From Paramecium pentaurelia (taxonomy: Eukaryota; Ciliophora; Oligohymenophorea; Peniculida; Parameciidae), in the NCBI GenBank assembly GCA_905183005.1, contig CAJJDO010000140.1, positions 6,144 to 70,143 on the forward strand: DNA of 64,000 nucleotides, given 5' to 3'. The notes beneath the pieces are model-generated. The model saw nothing but the letters and a program-made list of their open reading frames with translations, did not search any database and had not been told where the DNA came from. How positions within the stretch are numbered: the stretch's first letter is position 1; every line of letters starts with the position of its first letter. This document shows, in pieces, positions 24,395 through 36,008 of this stretch. Position numbers and translations under genes: made by a program.

Positions 24395-25797
24395 TCAATT
24401 TTTATATATTCTTATAGTTTCTAAGATTTTAACTCTACAAAGTGGACAAACAGAGAGATTCTTACAACATTTTAAACAAGTAGCATTATGTTTACAAGGC
24501 AATATCAAACAATCTCTTTCTTTTTCAACACATATTATACAAAGATTATCTCCTTATATTTCATTAATCTTCATCTTATTCTATTAGCATATATATTAAT
24601 TTGTTGTTCCAATCCTTATAACAGTTTCTTCAACTGATTCTAAATAATACAAATTACTCATTTTTCCTTCTCCAGATAATCTCAACCATGAACTTATATT
24701 TAATAATATAAGATACCCATTTGTTGATCCATGATCTTCTAATTAAACACTAGAATCTACTAAATAAAATTTAGCATGTTAATTTGATAGATGATGATCT
24801 TCTGGAAATGAAATATCTACAGTAGATTTTCTACCTAATGTAACAGATGGTTTATCTTTATTTAACTAGATAACAATTGTATCTTCTAAATTTGGTCCTT
24901 CTATTACTTATAAAGAAAACTTGAAAAATTAAATAAATAAAATTACTTCAAGTCCTCCATTATCTTTTTAATCAATACTTAATACTTAAAATTAATTGCT
25001 TCCCAATTCAATTAACATTCCAGTTTTCAAAGTAAGACTTTTAAGAATCTTAATAAATGTTCCTGTTGTACTTCCAACATCTTTTAGAGCAAACTAAAAT
25101 ATTCAATTTACTATACAATATGATCTTGAAATATAATTTCAGCATGAAATCTACTAATATTCTCCTCTAATATTAATATCTAATTGCTAGAATGTCTTCC
25201 TATTTTTGCTCCTGTTTCTCTTACACAATAAAAATTTGATTGTTAACCTTCAATTGGTTATAGTATTAATTAATGTTCAAATTTGTTATTTGTTGTTATT
25301 TCCTATTTAAGTGCTTGATCTTCAATTCTAGCAACTTAACTTGTAAATTAATCATGATGATTATTATTATTATTATTTTCCTAATTTTCTAGTAACATCT
25401 ACTCAAACTGATAATTTGCATTATTTTTTTAAATAGTAAAATCTTCATCTTATTATCTTTTATTGTTAAGACTTTACTGTTTAAGTTGCTTTATATATTC
25501 ACAATATTCTTTCAACCCATGATTTACCCCTAAAAGTTTATATGTAATAGTACAATTTAACAATTTTCTTCTAAGTATTCTCTAAGTGACTCCTAATTCC
25601 TCTTCTAAGTCTTTTTCAGTTAAATCTTCCAATACTGAACCATCTATTGAACTTTCAACTAATTTTACAATGTAATTAATACCGAATTTGGCTTCCATCT
25701 ATCCAAGACCTATAAATTTCAACCAATTTACTACATCTTAAGTCAACCACTTTTTTGGTTCTTTTGGAATTAATTTATATAGAGAATCATAATCCAT
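24395..25797 (-). CDS. SAM-FHA-FHA-RING protein
   Basis: 442 aa, three introns (25094-25116, 24920-24946, 24693-24716). Domain order: SAM-like, residues ~10-85 (PKKWLTQDVVNWLKFIGLG, LEDLTEKDLEEELGV); first FHA (GAKIGRHSSNQILIL, NISRFHAEIIFQDH, DVGSTTGTF); second FHA (VTLGRKSTVDISFPEDHHL, SNQHAKF, DHGSTNGSW); C-terminal RING (LCIICVEKERDCLILPCKH, LSVCPLCRVKIL). FHA domains bind phosphothreonine, so this would be a phospho-dependent ubiquitin ligase or adaptor. It sits among kinases and PP2Cs. Both FHA introns 2 and 3 are divisible by three. The full architecture is not one I can name from a studied family. Confidence 0.87.
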
Positions 25798-25954
25798 TTT
25801 AATTTTATTATATATAAATCACTTTTCATACAGTGATTTTAGTATATCAATCAAATACTTTTTTTATTTTATTCCAAATTCAAATATATCAAATATATCA
25901 AATCTATCAAAGCACAAAGTAAATAACCAAATACATATAAATATTTAGATCAAA

Positions 25955-27478
25955 TCATTTTAAAAATGCAATAATGACAGTAATGTCATCAATGACTTCA
26001 TCTTCCATTTGCCATGCCTCTTTTGCTGCTTAAACTAATTTATTACAAGCACCTATGCAATCACCTTTCTTGTAAAATTCATATACTGTTTCAATAACCC
26101 ATTCGTTAGATAAAAATCTTTATTAATTAACAACAATACTCCCAAATTCCATCAGAAGCTACTACTAAGAATTTATCTGTAGGCAATAATTAATGCTTAA
26201 TAATTTCTGGTTCACTAATTACTCCAACTAAACTAGCTACATAATCACCAAAACTTCTAGACATGGCTAATCCAGGTACATCTTCATCAGATTTCCAAAC
26301 TCTGGCTGGTCCTATAGGATTACCTTCCTCATCACTATAAGCTTGAACTCTGCCTCCTCTTTAAATGATTCGAGCTTATTCTAAAAAACAATCAGGTTTA
26401 TGATCTTTTGATAATTCAATCACAGATAATTTAGTATCGTATCTTCCTATTATCTATATAATATTAATTCATTAATACAGCTCTACTATCTCCAATATTA
26501 GCACAATAAAGTATATTCTCAAATGCAATTACTACAACAGTAGTGGCTCCTGAATAAGTTACATCAATTCCAGAATTTAGTAGATCTTCATTTGTTTATT
26601 AAAAACTTTGTTTAAAAATATTAGTTATTGTTCTATTTTTATATAGTGTAAATTAAATTACTTATCTCTGTCATAATAATATGGAGATTACACTACTTCT
26701 TGTTCTATATAAGCAGGTAAAATCTCTTGGACAAATTATGCAACTTAATGTCCATTTGTCCCATGACCATCAGAAACTTAAAGATACCAATCATTTTCCT
26801 TAGTTCCAAATTTTTATATTAATTTATAAGAATCTTAATTAGTTTTAGTTTATCCAGTATAAAGCATTCCTGGAATTGATTTTGCATGAGCTTTAGAAAT
26901 ACATAATTAAAGTGTTGTAATATCTGGATTACTAATAGATCGAGGACCTTTAAATAGTTTCTATTTTTATTATTGTTATTATTATTATTATTATTATTAT
27001 AACTAATGATTCTCAGTTTATTTAGATAAATCAAGCAATTTTTAATATTATTTTTAAATTAATTACTAATGATATTGTAATATTTCTTTTGAGGTTTATA
27101 TTTATCCTATTTTATTATCTGGTCGATCAGCCTTTATTTTTTACAATAGTTATAATGCTGATTATGTTAGATTTTATGAATTCTCTTTTGTTTCAATAAT
27201 TTTACTATTTTAACGTACATGAGTTTTTTTTAATAAAACTGTGCTAATATCTTTCAAATCTTTTCCACTTGATGGTCTTTGTTTTTTTGAATCTATTTTC
27301 ACTTAACCAGTGCTATTTCTAAAATAAAAAATGCTTTTTACTTTTATGTATTAATAAAAGGACTCCCTTAAATAATAGGAGATTTAACAATTTTTTGTTA
27401 TTGCTCAATTTCATTTTTTTTTTTTAATAAACTAGCATACAATTTATTAGGTGATATTTAAGGTGCTTTTTATTTCAT
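25955..27478 (-). CDS. PP2C-family phosphatase with disordered poly-Q N-terminus
   Basis: 474 aa, four introns (27319-27341, 26633-26661, 26454-26478, 26118-26139). The first ~190 residues are Lys/Gln/Ser-rich with a Gln run coded by a (TAA)n tract near 26963-26998. The catalytic domain has KTNQDSY, VSDGHGTNGHQVAQFV, YCANIGDSRA, ELSKDHKPDC, GLAMSRSFGDYVASLVG, VVASDGIWEFLSNEW and EVIDDITVIIAFLK. In VSDGHG the first Asp is retained. It closely resembles the PP2C at 20028-21820, including ARVW before the GLAMSRSFGDYVAS block, suggesting local or genome-wide duplication. Confidence 0.9.
26963..26998. repeat. ATT/TAA trinucleotide tract coding poly-Gln
   Basis: A simple TAT/ATT repeat on the plus strand that reads as consecutive TAA codons, i.e. 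Gln, on the minus strand within the PP2C gene. Such tracts can change length by slippage without breaking frame. Confidence 0.7.
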
Positions 27479-27533
27479 TATAATACTTAATATTTTTATT
27501 ATTATTTATTTAATTATCTGTATATAAAATATA

Positions 27534-28463
27534 TCATTTCCTAAGATTTTTTAACTATTCTTTCATTTAATTAGTACAATTTAAATATTTGGATTTTGGT
27601 ATATGATCTTGAGATATAGTTCTTTCTAAAAGAGATTGTTATTGAAATGTTAGTAATTTAACTTAATCTAAGTTAGTTCCTCCTTCAATCTTCACATTAC
27701 TAAATCTTTATTAATCTATTTATTATTAAGATATAAATACTTTCATTTTCTACTTTATTTTATAAAGTAAATTGATATTTATCAATTAATTTCTAAGCAT
27801 CTGTTTTTGTCATTGATTTTATGTTTTTATTCTATTCTTCTTCCTCTTTATCTTATTTCCCTTTTGTATCTTATCCTTTATCTTTCTCAAGTGTGATAGA
27901 TCTCATTCTATCTGTTTTTTAATAAGTTTCTATTCGTTAATTTAGCAAAGGAGATTGTAATCTTTCACCCAAAATTTTAGATTATCTTAATTCTTATTTA
28001 AATAACACTTCTGATTATCTAAAATCTTTTGTTTTTATATTCTACATCTCTTAAGATAACTCTTTTGATGCAGTAGATGTTTTTTTAATTAGATTATGTA
28101 ATTGTTGGATATCTTCATTTTTTAACTTATTTATCTTTGAATTCACACATGTTATTTTATCATCTTAGGACATTAATTTAGCATCAAAATTTTCTTTTAA
28201 TTTGTCAAAGAGAGTATGCAATAAATTTATACGTTCAGCCAATTCATCTATTCTCTCATATATAATGTTTATTGATCGAATTCTATCCTCTAAATGATTG
28301 ATCTTTTTATTCATAAATTATTCTTAATGTTCTAATCTGTCTTCAATCGTCTTTAATCGATAATCATATTGTTCTTTCAATAGCATTCCAAACTAACGAC
28401 TTATTTATTTTTTTATTATAAATATTTCATATATTACTCCTCATGTCTTGCATGTCTTTCCAT
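27534..28463 (-). CDS. Coiled-coil protein, unknown function
   Basis: 288 aa joined over a 38-bp intron (28400-28437) and a 25-bp intron (27716-27740). Residues ~15-130 show heptad-like spacing of Leu/Ile with Lys/Glu (LKTIEDRLEHQEQFMNKK, LEDRIRSIN, IDELAERINLLHTLFDKL). The C-terminal half is polar and basic. No family recognised. Start chosen at 28463 because it gives MERHARHEDRQFGMLLKEQ in frame; the alternative is an ATG at 28386 with no first intron. Divergent with the cyclic-nucleotide-binding gene, starts 71 bp apart. Confidence 0.65.
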
Positions 28464-28534
28464 TCTAACTGATTTCCATCCTTAAACATCTTCTAATTAA
28501 ATAGGATTTGCATAATATAATATTTTATTTTTAA

Positions 28535-30313
28535 ATGGCTTCAGAGGAAGAATAATTGGACACCATTGAGAAGTTTCAGAAAGCAGTAAAGTTGACAGCC
28601 ATTTTAAGATAGAAACCAACATCTGATGAGGAAATGCAACGAGCCTAAAAGGCTTTGATTAAGCCTGTATCAATAAGAAATGCTGAAGATTTTGAGGCTA
28701 TTGAGAAAGTTATGATAAGAGTTAAGTTCTTTACGAAAGTCAAGTTAAAATATGGACTATTGGTATTTAAAGAAGTCTGCAAACATTTATATTACAAAAG
28801 AGCTTAACCCGGTCACACCATAATCAAGGTGAATAATGAAGGAAAGGCTTTCTATGTAATTTTGAGAGGTAGTGTTGGAATTAATATATTTTTGCCAAAA
28901 GTCTCTCAAAAAAAAGCAGAATCTAAATCTACTTTTGGTTAGAATGAAATAGAATTTGAGGATGAACCTTTTGAATACTAAGAAGTGAATGTTTTATCTG
29001 TAGGTGATTCTTTTGGAGAAGTAGCCTTATTAGATCCTAATTCCAAAACAACAGCAACAGTTATTACAAAAGACATATGTGAATTTGCTTGTTTGGACAA
29101 AGAACAGTATATTAATATTTTAGGAGTTTTAAATCAAGCAGAAATGAATGAGAAAATGTCTTTTGTTAGGGGTATACATTTTTTACATGGATGGTTTGAT
29201 AATGACTTGAAGACTTTAAGTTTTCACTTTGAATTAATGTATTATGAAAGGAATGATGTAATTTATAGAGAAAATTCAGTCAATGATGGATATATATACT
29301 TTCTAAAGAAGGGAGAGATATCATTATTGAAATTATTTTAGAGATAATAAATTTACGTTTGTAACTTATGTGTAGGAGAAATATTTGGAGAGGAAATGTA
29401 CTTAGGAATTAATAATAGATAGCATACTGCTATATGTAATGTTTAAGATACATAAGTCTATAGATTGGCTAAAAGTGATTTAGATAAAAGAATGTGGTAG
29501 ATAGAAAATAGAAATTTATTTAAAGAGAGTGTTGAAGTCAGGTGGGAATGGAGAAATTAAAGGTTTGATAATTTAAAGCTTTTTGAAGCAAAGGTTGAGT
29601 AAGAGGAAAATCTTTAAAAATATTTAAAACCAAAAACTGAAGCGATTAATGAAAGACCTTAAATATAATAGTCTCATTCAACAAAGATTTCTTCTTATAC
29701 TTGTGTAAAACCATTTAATTTTATGGAACCATTAACAGCTGCAGAAGAATTATTTGAAAATAATGGAATTTAATCAAAAATTTTTTAAAATAAAATAAAA
29801 GTAAGACAATATAATTCATCAAAATAATCTTTAAGAAATTATACCTATATGAAATAATAGAGTTAAATTGGACTTATTAAATAGAATTAATAACGAAAAG
29901 AAAGCCTAAAAAAAACTAAGCGAGTTAATTCGTAATAATTTAAATCATTTTTATAATAAAAATTTCAATCTGAAGAGTAAAATATTTAAAATTAACTTCC
30001 TTTCAATTTTATAAATCAAGAGACTCAAAATGAACCGACAGAATAATAATAAATTTAATAAAAAATGACTTCATTTGGATAATCATAATAGAATAGCTTA
30101 TATGAAGATATAATTTAGTTTGCTGTTTCTTAAAAATAAAAAACACTTATAAAATTACCTTAAGCCAATTCAACAAAATATTCTAGTAAAGAAAATAGCT
30201 TTAAAAAGCTTTCTCAAGATCATATTCATCATCGTAAATCTCCGTCTAATTTATCATATGAATTCTCGGATGCTAAAGGTAGCTTCTAATATAAAAGGCT
30301 TTTTAAGTATTGA
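28535..30313 (+). CDS. Protein with two cyclic-nucleotide-binding-like domains
   Basis: 592 aa, no intron. First domain near residues 85-215: FKEVCKHLYYKRAQPGHTI, AFYVILRGSVGI, VGDSFGEVALLD, TTATVITKD. Second near 215-340: LSFHFELMYYERNDVIYREN, GYIYFLKKGEISLL, VGEIFGEEMYLG, RQHTAICNVQ. The phosphate-binding cassette of the first domain keeps GE but has DPNSKTTATV where PKA has R-A-A/T, so true cAMP/cGMP binding is uncertain. The C-terminal ~230 residues are Gln/Ser/Lys-rich and probably disordered. No kinase or channel domain. Related proteins are numerous in ciliates. Confidence 0.88.
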
Positions 30314-30340
30314 ATTATTTTTTATTATAATATCTATAAA

Positions 30341-31109
30341 TCAATGATTGTAAAGTCTTTCTAATTTTTTTATGTCTCCATCCATTTAATTTAATCTTTT
30401 TTCTAATTCTTCTTTTCTAATTTTATTTATATTTTATTTACCTTAATTTTGTTTATTAAGTCATATCTCTTTTATGACTATATTAAGCAAATTCCTTTAA
30501 TAGTTCTTCTTTCTTTTATAAAAGTTGTTACATTATTTTAAATACATCTCCCTTTTTTATTTTTTATTCTTCTTTTTCTTTCTTTTTTCTTCTGATTTCT
30601 TCTTCTTCTAATCTTTATTTTTCTAATTTATCATTTTTCATTTTCTCTAAATATTCAGGAACTTTGCCAAAGGTATCTTTTTTAAAGTAATCAATTTATT
30701 TAGGTTTTTATCCTCCAGATTTAGGTCTTTTAGGTTTATTTTCTAAATATTCTTTGAATTTTTCCATATCAACATTCTATTTAAAATGAAGAGGAATATT
30801 TGGTTTTTTTAATGCACAATCATCAGGTTTAATGAGACCTAGAGGAAACATTAATTCATCAGTAACTTCAAAGTTTTTTGGTTTTCCCCATAATGCATGA
30901 TGTTTTAAATATCCTTTATGAAGTATTTTGTTGCCATTTATATTATTAATATTAAGAGTTGTATTTTTTGTGTTAAAAGTAGAATAGGAAGGAGGAAGAT
31001 TTCCTGGATGCTAAGACTTATACCTTTTTTAATTTTAACTGGTTTTTTTAGGTTGTTCTTCTATAAGTTATTATTCTTCATTTTGCAATTTGTAAATACA
31101 TTCTGACAT
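30341..31109 (-). CDS. ENKUR: Enkurin (ciliary microtubule inner/axonemal protein)
   Basis: 247 aa, one intron (30417-30441). The N-terminus SECIYKLQNEEQQLIE matches the enkurin start (ESIYNLIP-type). The C-terminal enkurin domain is clear: DYFKKDTFGKVPEYLEKMK, a Lys/Glu-rich helix, then LLQKKEELLKEFAQYSHK and RLNQMDGDIKKLERLY. Enkurin is a conserved axonemal protein, found inside doublet microtubules of motile cilia, and in mammals tethers signalling proteins to TRP channels. Convergent with the preceding gene, only 27 bp between stops. Confidence 0.88.
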
Positions 31110-31278
31110 CTAAAATATAATTTATTAATTTTTAGTAATGTGATAACAAATTTGATGTTGATAACAAATAAGATATAAATACATTAATTCTCTCTTTATA
31201 TTTTTTATAATGTGAAGTCTTTTTTAATATTTTGATGAAGTTTATTAAATTTAAAAAAAATATTGATATTTATATAAT

Positions 31279-31992
31279 TCATTTCTAATGGATTTTTTAA
31301 GGAGTATCATCTTCAACCATCAATTAATCCAAAATATTTTTCAAATTTTATGGATGACTTTTATTTTCAACCAATAAACTTTATTAAAATTATAAAGGAG
31401 CTTTTTATATCATTCCACACAACTAATTGATAAAATATTTTTTTTTTAATTATCGATCTTAAATTAGGTTCAATATGAACTTTTAATGTATTTTCATATT
31501 ACACCTACAGAAAATGATTGGTTAATTTTTATCAATATATTCTTTTATTAATTCATCTAAACATTCCTTATGATATGAATGAAAACAAGATAATAAAATA
31601 GAATTTTGTTTAATATTTTAGGTACAGTTAAAGCACAATATTGCTTTAGTTTGAAATATAGTTTAATCAATAATTGAGTTTGTTTAAAAAATTGATTAAC
31701 TATGGGTCGTAGTTATACTTAAGTCTTGATCATATCGATTTGAATTATTTGTTTGATTAATTTATTATTGTGGTTAGTTTATTTAATTGACTAAACATTA
31801 TTAGTTCTAAATAGGAATAAATTTTATTTTGGGATTGTTAGTTGGTATTTTTTCTTATTGTTGTTTGCTGTTTTCTGGTTATTATTATTGTTGTTTGCTG
31901 TCTTCTGGTTATTAAATAGTATTTTAAAGACTTTATTAAATTCTTTTAGAATTATATTGGCATGTATACAAACAACTTTTTTCTTCTTGCAT
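31279..31992 (-). CDS. RING-like protein with Gln-rich N-terminus
   Basis: 237 aa, no intron. The first ~110 residues are Gln/Asn/Ser-rich and include an internal repeat: two copies of QQPE-D/N-SKQQQ, seen in DNA as a ~28-bp direct repeat at 31858-31912. Then a RING-variant: LCFNCTQNI, LLSCFHSYHKECLDEL, IIFCRCNMKIHQK, with spacing C-x2-C ... C-x-H-x2-H-x2-C ... C-x-C. The truncated final C-x-C pair is shared with the gene at the right edge (63505-64000), so the two are paralogues. Ubiquitin ligase function is inferred, not shown. Confidence 0.75.
31858..31912. repeat. Two tandem ~28-bp repeats within a coding region
   Basis: Nearly identical units (TTGTTGTTTGCTGT followed by T/C-TTCTGGTTATTA) separated by three bases. 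They encode QQPE-D/N-SKQQQ on the minus strand and differ by one transition. Confidence 0.85.
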
Positions 31993-32055
31993 TATTTCTG
32001 TAATAAATTAATTTTAATTATTATATTCTATTTTTTATAATAAAGGAAATAATTA

Positions 32056-33623
32056 TCAGAGGGATATTATATTGACAGTTTTATACTTTGGTTATAGTTA
32101 TTCAGCTTGACATTCTTAAACTTCAAAGAGAGGACATGAAAAATTATTAGTAGATATTTTTGTTAAAAAACATGTCTCACAAAATAGGAAGTGTTAACAT
32201 GGAAACTAAATAACATTCCTTTCTGCTTGTTTGCATTGAATACATAACAATTATTTAATCATTTAAATCTAGATTAAAATTAAAGATTACCTTTTATTTA
32301 GTTACTGAGGCTTTTGCTAGTTTTTCATTCATTGATGTTTATTTTATAGAAATTTGATATTTTAAATTCTCACATTAATTCATTAATGAATCTTTTTTGT
32401 TTTATAATAATTCTATTGTTTTTGATAATTTTCTTATTTTTTGTAGATAATCAATACTTAATTCCTCTCTTCTCATAGATGATTTATAACTTTCAAGTTA
32501 TCTTTAATTATTATAAAATCCAATTAAATTTGATTCTGCTTATTTTAATTTTTTTTAATTTATAACATCATATTGCTCTTTTATATTTTCAAAACCTAGA
32601 TCCATTTCTCTTAACTTTATTTGTTATTAGACTAAAGAAGTCTCTTTTTTATCTTATGATTATATCATATTTGAATTTAGATCTTTTGCTAATTCGATTT
32701 CTTTAAAACTATTCTTTAATTTATCTTTCAGAATTTAACTTTCATCTTCCTATTTTTGTAATTGCATTTACAATTATTAAATGATTGGATCTTACTTTTT
32801 AGTAACTATTTGAGCTGTATTGATATTATCTTCATTGGTAGATTAGAGAACATTAATATTGAAAATACACCAAGGTTCATCAAAATAAAAATCTTTAACA
32901 AGATTTTAGGATTCTGGTATTAAAAGCCAGAATTATTTTTCACCTTTATTTTAAATGATTTATAAATAAATTTCAGGATTCTTATCTAGTTTTGATTCAC
33001 AAAATTCTAATACTTTTGTTTCTTCAAATACTTTTTTTGTTAATTAGAAATTATGTGTAATTGAAATTTGTTTGAGTTTATCTTATTTAATTTTAAATGA
33101 GAAATCTCTATTCACTTATTCTAATTTATAATTATTATGTAATTTAAAATAAGCCGCTTCCATTTTAGTATGTCCACCTAATAAATTAAATGTTATCTTA
33201 TCAACTATGGGTATATTTCTAGCTTTAATTTAATTGAATTCAATTTTAGGAATGCCAAGTCTTGGATCTGCAGTAATGACTACATCTTAATGAAATATAT
33301 CCTCATCTTCTTCTTTCATCATTATCATTTTTTTTGATGTTTTGTTATTAATAAAATGGCTTTTGTAATTCTTGATCAATTCTTATATTTTATCTTATCC
33401 TGTTCTTCCTAATGGAATTGAAGACTTTTCTGATAGTGATTTAAATTACATTAGAATCTTTAAAAATTTAAGTCAAGTTCTCCTTTTTACAATTGTATAT
33501 GTGATAATCTCTTTCTGTTGATAATTCGAATACTTATAAACAAAAGGCGCAAAAATAATATTCACTATCTAATTAATGTACATTGATACTTTCTTGTTTC
33601 ACCATGTGTTTTAATTCTTTCAT
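32056..33623 (-). CDS. Zinc-finger, coiled-coil, C-terminal RING protein
   Basis: 506 aa, two introns (33426-33450, 32269-32290). Near the N-terminus: YFCAFCLQVFELSTERDYH then IYNC, a C2H2/C2HC-type finger. Residues ~280-440 are coiled coil (KDKLKNSFKEIELAKDL, SIDYLQKIRKLSKTIELL). The C-terminus is a RING: LLCIQCKQAERNVIQFPCQH, FCETCF, FSCPLFE. The last C-P-x-C is CPLFEVQEC, so the final Cys is displaced. Likely an E3-type protein. No closer family recognised. Confidence 0.8.
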
Positions 33624-33902
33624 TTATGATATGACATTTTTGTAGATGATTGAGATAATCACAAACTGATGAAAATTTTATTTAATGTTCCTTTTATGGG
33701 CAAGTGAATTTCATTTACAGTACAATAATTAATTAAATGATAAGATAAAGATCAGTTAGTCAGAATTCAAAAACCTTAGAGTATGATTAGATAAGAGATA
33801 TAAAAACATCATAGTTCCATAGAAAGATAGTGGTAATAAGATTTCCTATTATTGTAGCCTTTGCATTAAGAAAATAGTATGTTAAAAGATAGATTACACA
33901 AA
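33624..33902. promoter_or_regulatory. Divergent intergenic region, 279 bp
   Basis: Separates the starts of two divergent genes (RING protein, minus; long coiled-coil, plus), so both promoters should be here. No sequence element recognised. Confidence 0.4.
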
Positions 33903-35972
33903 ATGAAATTTTAAGTGGAAGACAATTTGTAACTAGTGATAGATGAATTAGATAAAGATTTATAGTTAAAGGCTAAACTTATAGATTTCTAATAGTTATT
34001 TGGATTGATAAAGGTGTAAATAAGTAAAGATCATGAGAAAATTGATTCCTTATAAGAATAAATAGAGAGACTTTAATTTAACTTAAATCAAAGTGCTGAA
34101 TAAAGAGAAGATGAGTGTTAAATGTATTAATAATCTTAAGCTACTTTAAATGAATAGTTTTAAAAGGAAAAGTAACTATTTCGTAGTGAGAAACTATCGT
34201 TGGATGAATAAATCAAAGTACTAACTTATTAGAATTACGAGAAGGAATAGGAATTGGATTAGATGAAGAAATAGTTACAATGGGAGTTAGATTAGAATTA
34301 GGAACTCATTTAAAAAGTTGAGAGAACAAAGAAGTTAGATTAAGAATTAAAGGATAAATAAGTATAATATGAAACAACGATATAAAAATTAAATTCTTAG
34401 ATTGAGACTGATAATTAGGTATTTAAGAATGAATTGGAATTATAATAATAAAAGTTAGAATCAAAATATAAATAAATGATATAGGAAAATAAGTAATTGA
34501 CTTAATAAGTATCAGAGATGAAATAAAATATTAATCAATTAAAATAATAAAAAGAATCTATGGAAAAAACATTAGAAACAAATAATTAGAAAATGAAGGA
34601 TATGAAAACTGGAGTTATTTCAGATAAATAATAGATATCAAAAAATGAAAAAACAATTGAGGAATTATAAACAGAATTAACATTTTATAAAAATAAGGTG
34701 TCATTAGATGAAAAAAGGGAAATAAAATTAAAATAATAATTGACTTAATAAGAAGATCAAATTTAAGAATTATTATAAGTCAAGAATTAATATAATAATT
34801 TAAGAAAAGCATTATAATAAGAACATCTTGTTGAAATAGAAAAAATTAATATATAACATAATTAATAACTTAAAAGTTTAAATGAATAAATTTAAATTCA
34901 AAGAGTAAAATATGAAAAATTACTTGGTAAAAAGGTAGATATAAAAGAAATTGCTCAATATTAATAAAAAGATTTTTAATAATAATATGAAGATCCAATT
35001 CATATATAATATGTTGAAAATTTAGAATTGAAGATTGAAAATTAAAATTAACAAATAAAATAATTAGAATAAAATATTATTAATATTAATGAAGAATATA
35101 AAAAAGAAATATAATTAATGTAAAATTAATTTGCTTAAGAAAAATAAATTCTTATTATTTAACAAAAATAAGATTTATAAAGATAATTAGCAGAATTTGA
35201 AGAATTTAAAAATAAATTATTAAGTGATTATAATTATAGAACTTAATTATTATCTTAATAATTCTCCTTTTAATTAGATTAATAAAAATAAGAATAAAAA
35301 TAATTATAATAGATTATAGATTAATCTAAATTAAGTAGTGATGAAAAGACTAAATTATTAGAAATAGCTTCAGAAGAGATTATGAATTTGAGAAAGAAAT
35401 ATGATCATGATATCTATGAGGAAAGAAATACATAAAGATAAATGAAACATGAATTTGAATCTACTATTTAATAAAATTAATCAGATCATCAAAAATAATT
35501 AGATATTCTAAAAAGAGAAATTGAAAATTTAAAATTATCATTATCTGACTATCAAAATAGAGATTAGATATCTAAATAAAAAATATCAGAATTATAAAAT
35601 GAATAAAAATAAGATAAATTGAATATAAATTAATTAGAATATTAATTAAGTAAAAGATAAAATGAAATTTAAAAATTAAATGAAACTATTAGAGGACTAA
35701 ATGTTCGCATATCTACATTATTATTAGAAGTAGAAAATACTAAAAAAACATATAATATATTTGCACCTTCTACATCAAATTCATCACATTATAATTTGAA
35801 AAAACTAGAATTAGAAATACCAGTAGATCTAAGTTAATAATAAAGACATTCATCTTCTGAATTAAAATTTAAACCTGAACTTTTGATCCAGGAAATTGGT
35901 AAAAAGTCTAATAGAAATAGATCATAATAAGGATCTAGGTAATATCAAATAAGATAGATGCCACAAGTATGA
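33903..35972 (+). CDS. Long coiled-coil protein, Gln/Glu/Lys-rich
   Basis: 689 aa in one intronless frame that contains well over one hundred TAA/TAG Gln codons and no TGA before the end. From residue ~40 to ~620 it is almost continuous coiled coil (heptads such as LNQSAEQREDE, EKTIEELQTELTFYKNK, EIENLKLSLSDYQNRD). The C-terminal ~60 residues are Ser/Pro/Arg-rich. Structural or cytoskeletal/basal-body roles are common for such proteins, but no family assignment is possible. Convergent with the exchanger gene, 36 bp apart. Confidence 0.8.
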
Positions 35973-36008
35973 AAATAATCCTGATTATAAATGCATATAA
36001 ATATTATA

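Noticed and set aside
26819..27034. Minus-strand poly-Asn protein
   Set aside because: The ATT/TAA tract read out of frame. In the PP2C frame the same tract is poly-Gln and flanking residues are conserved.
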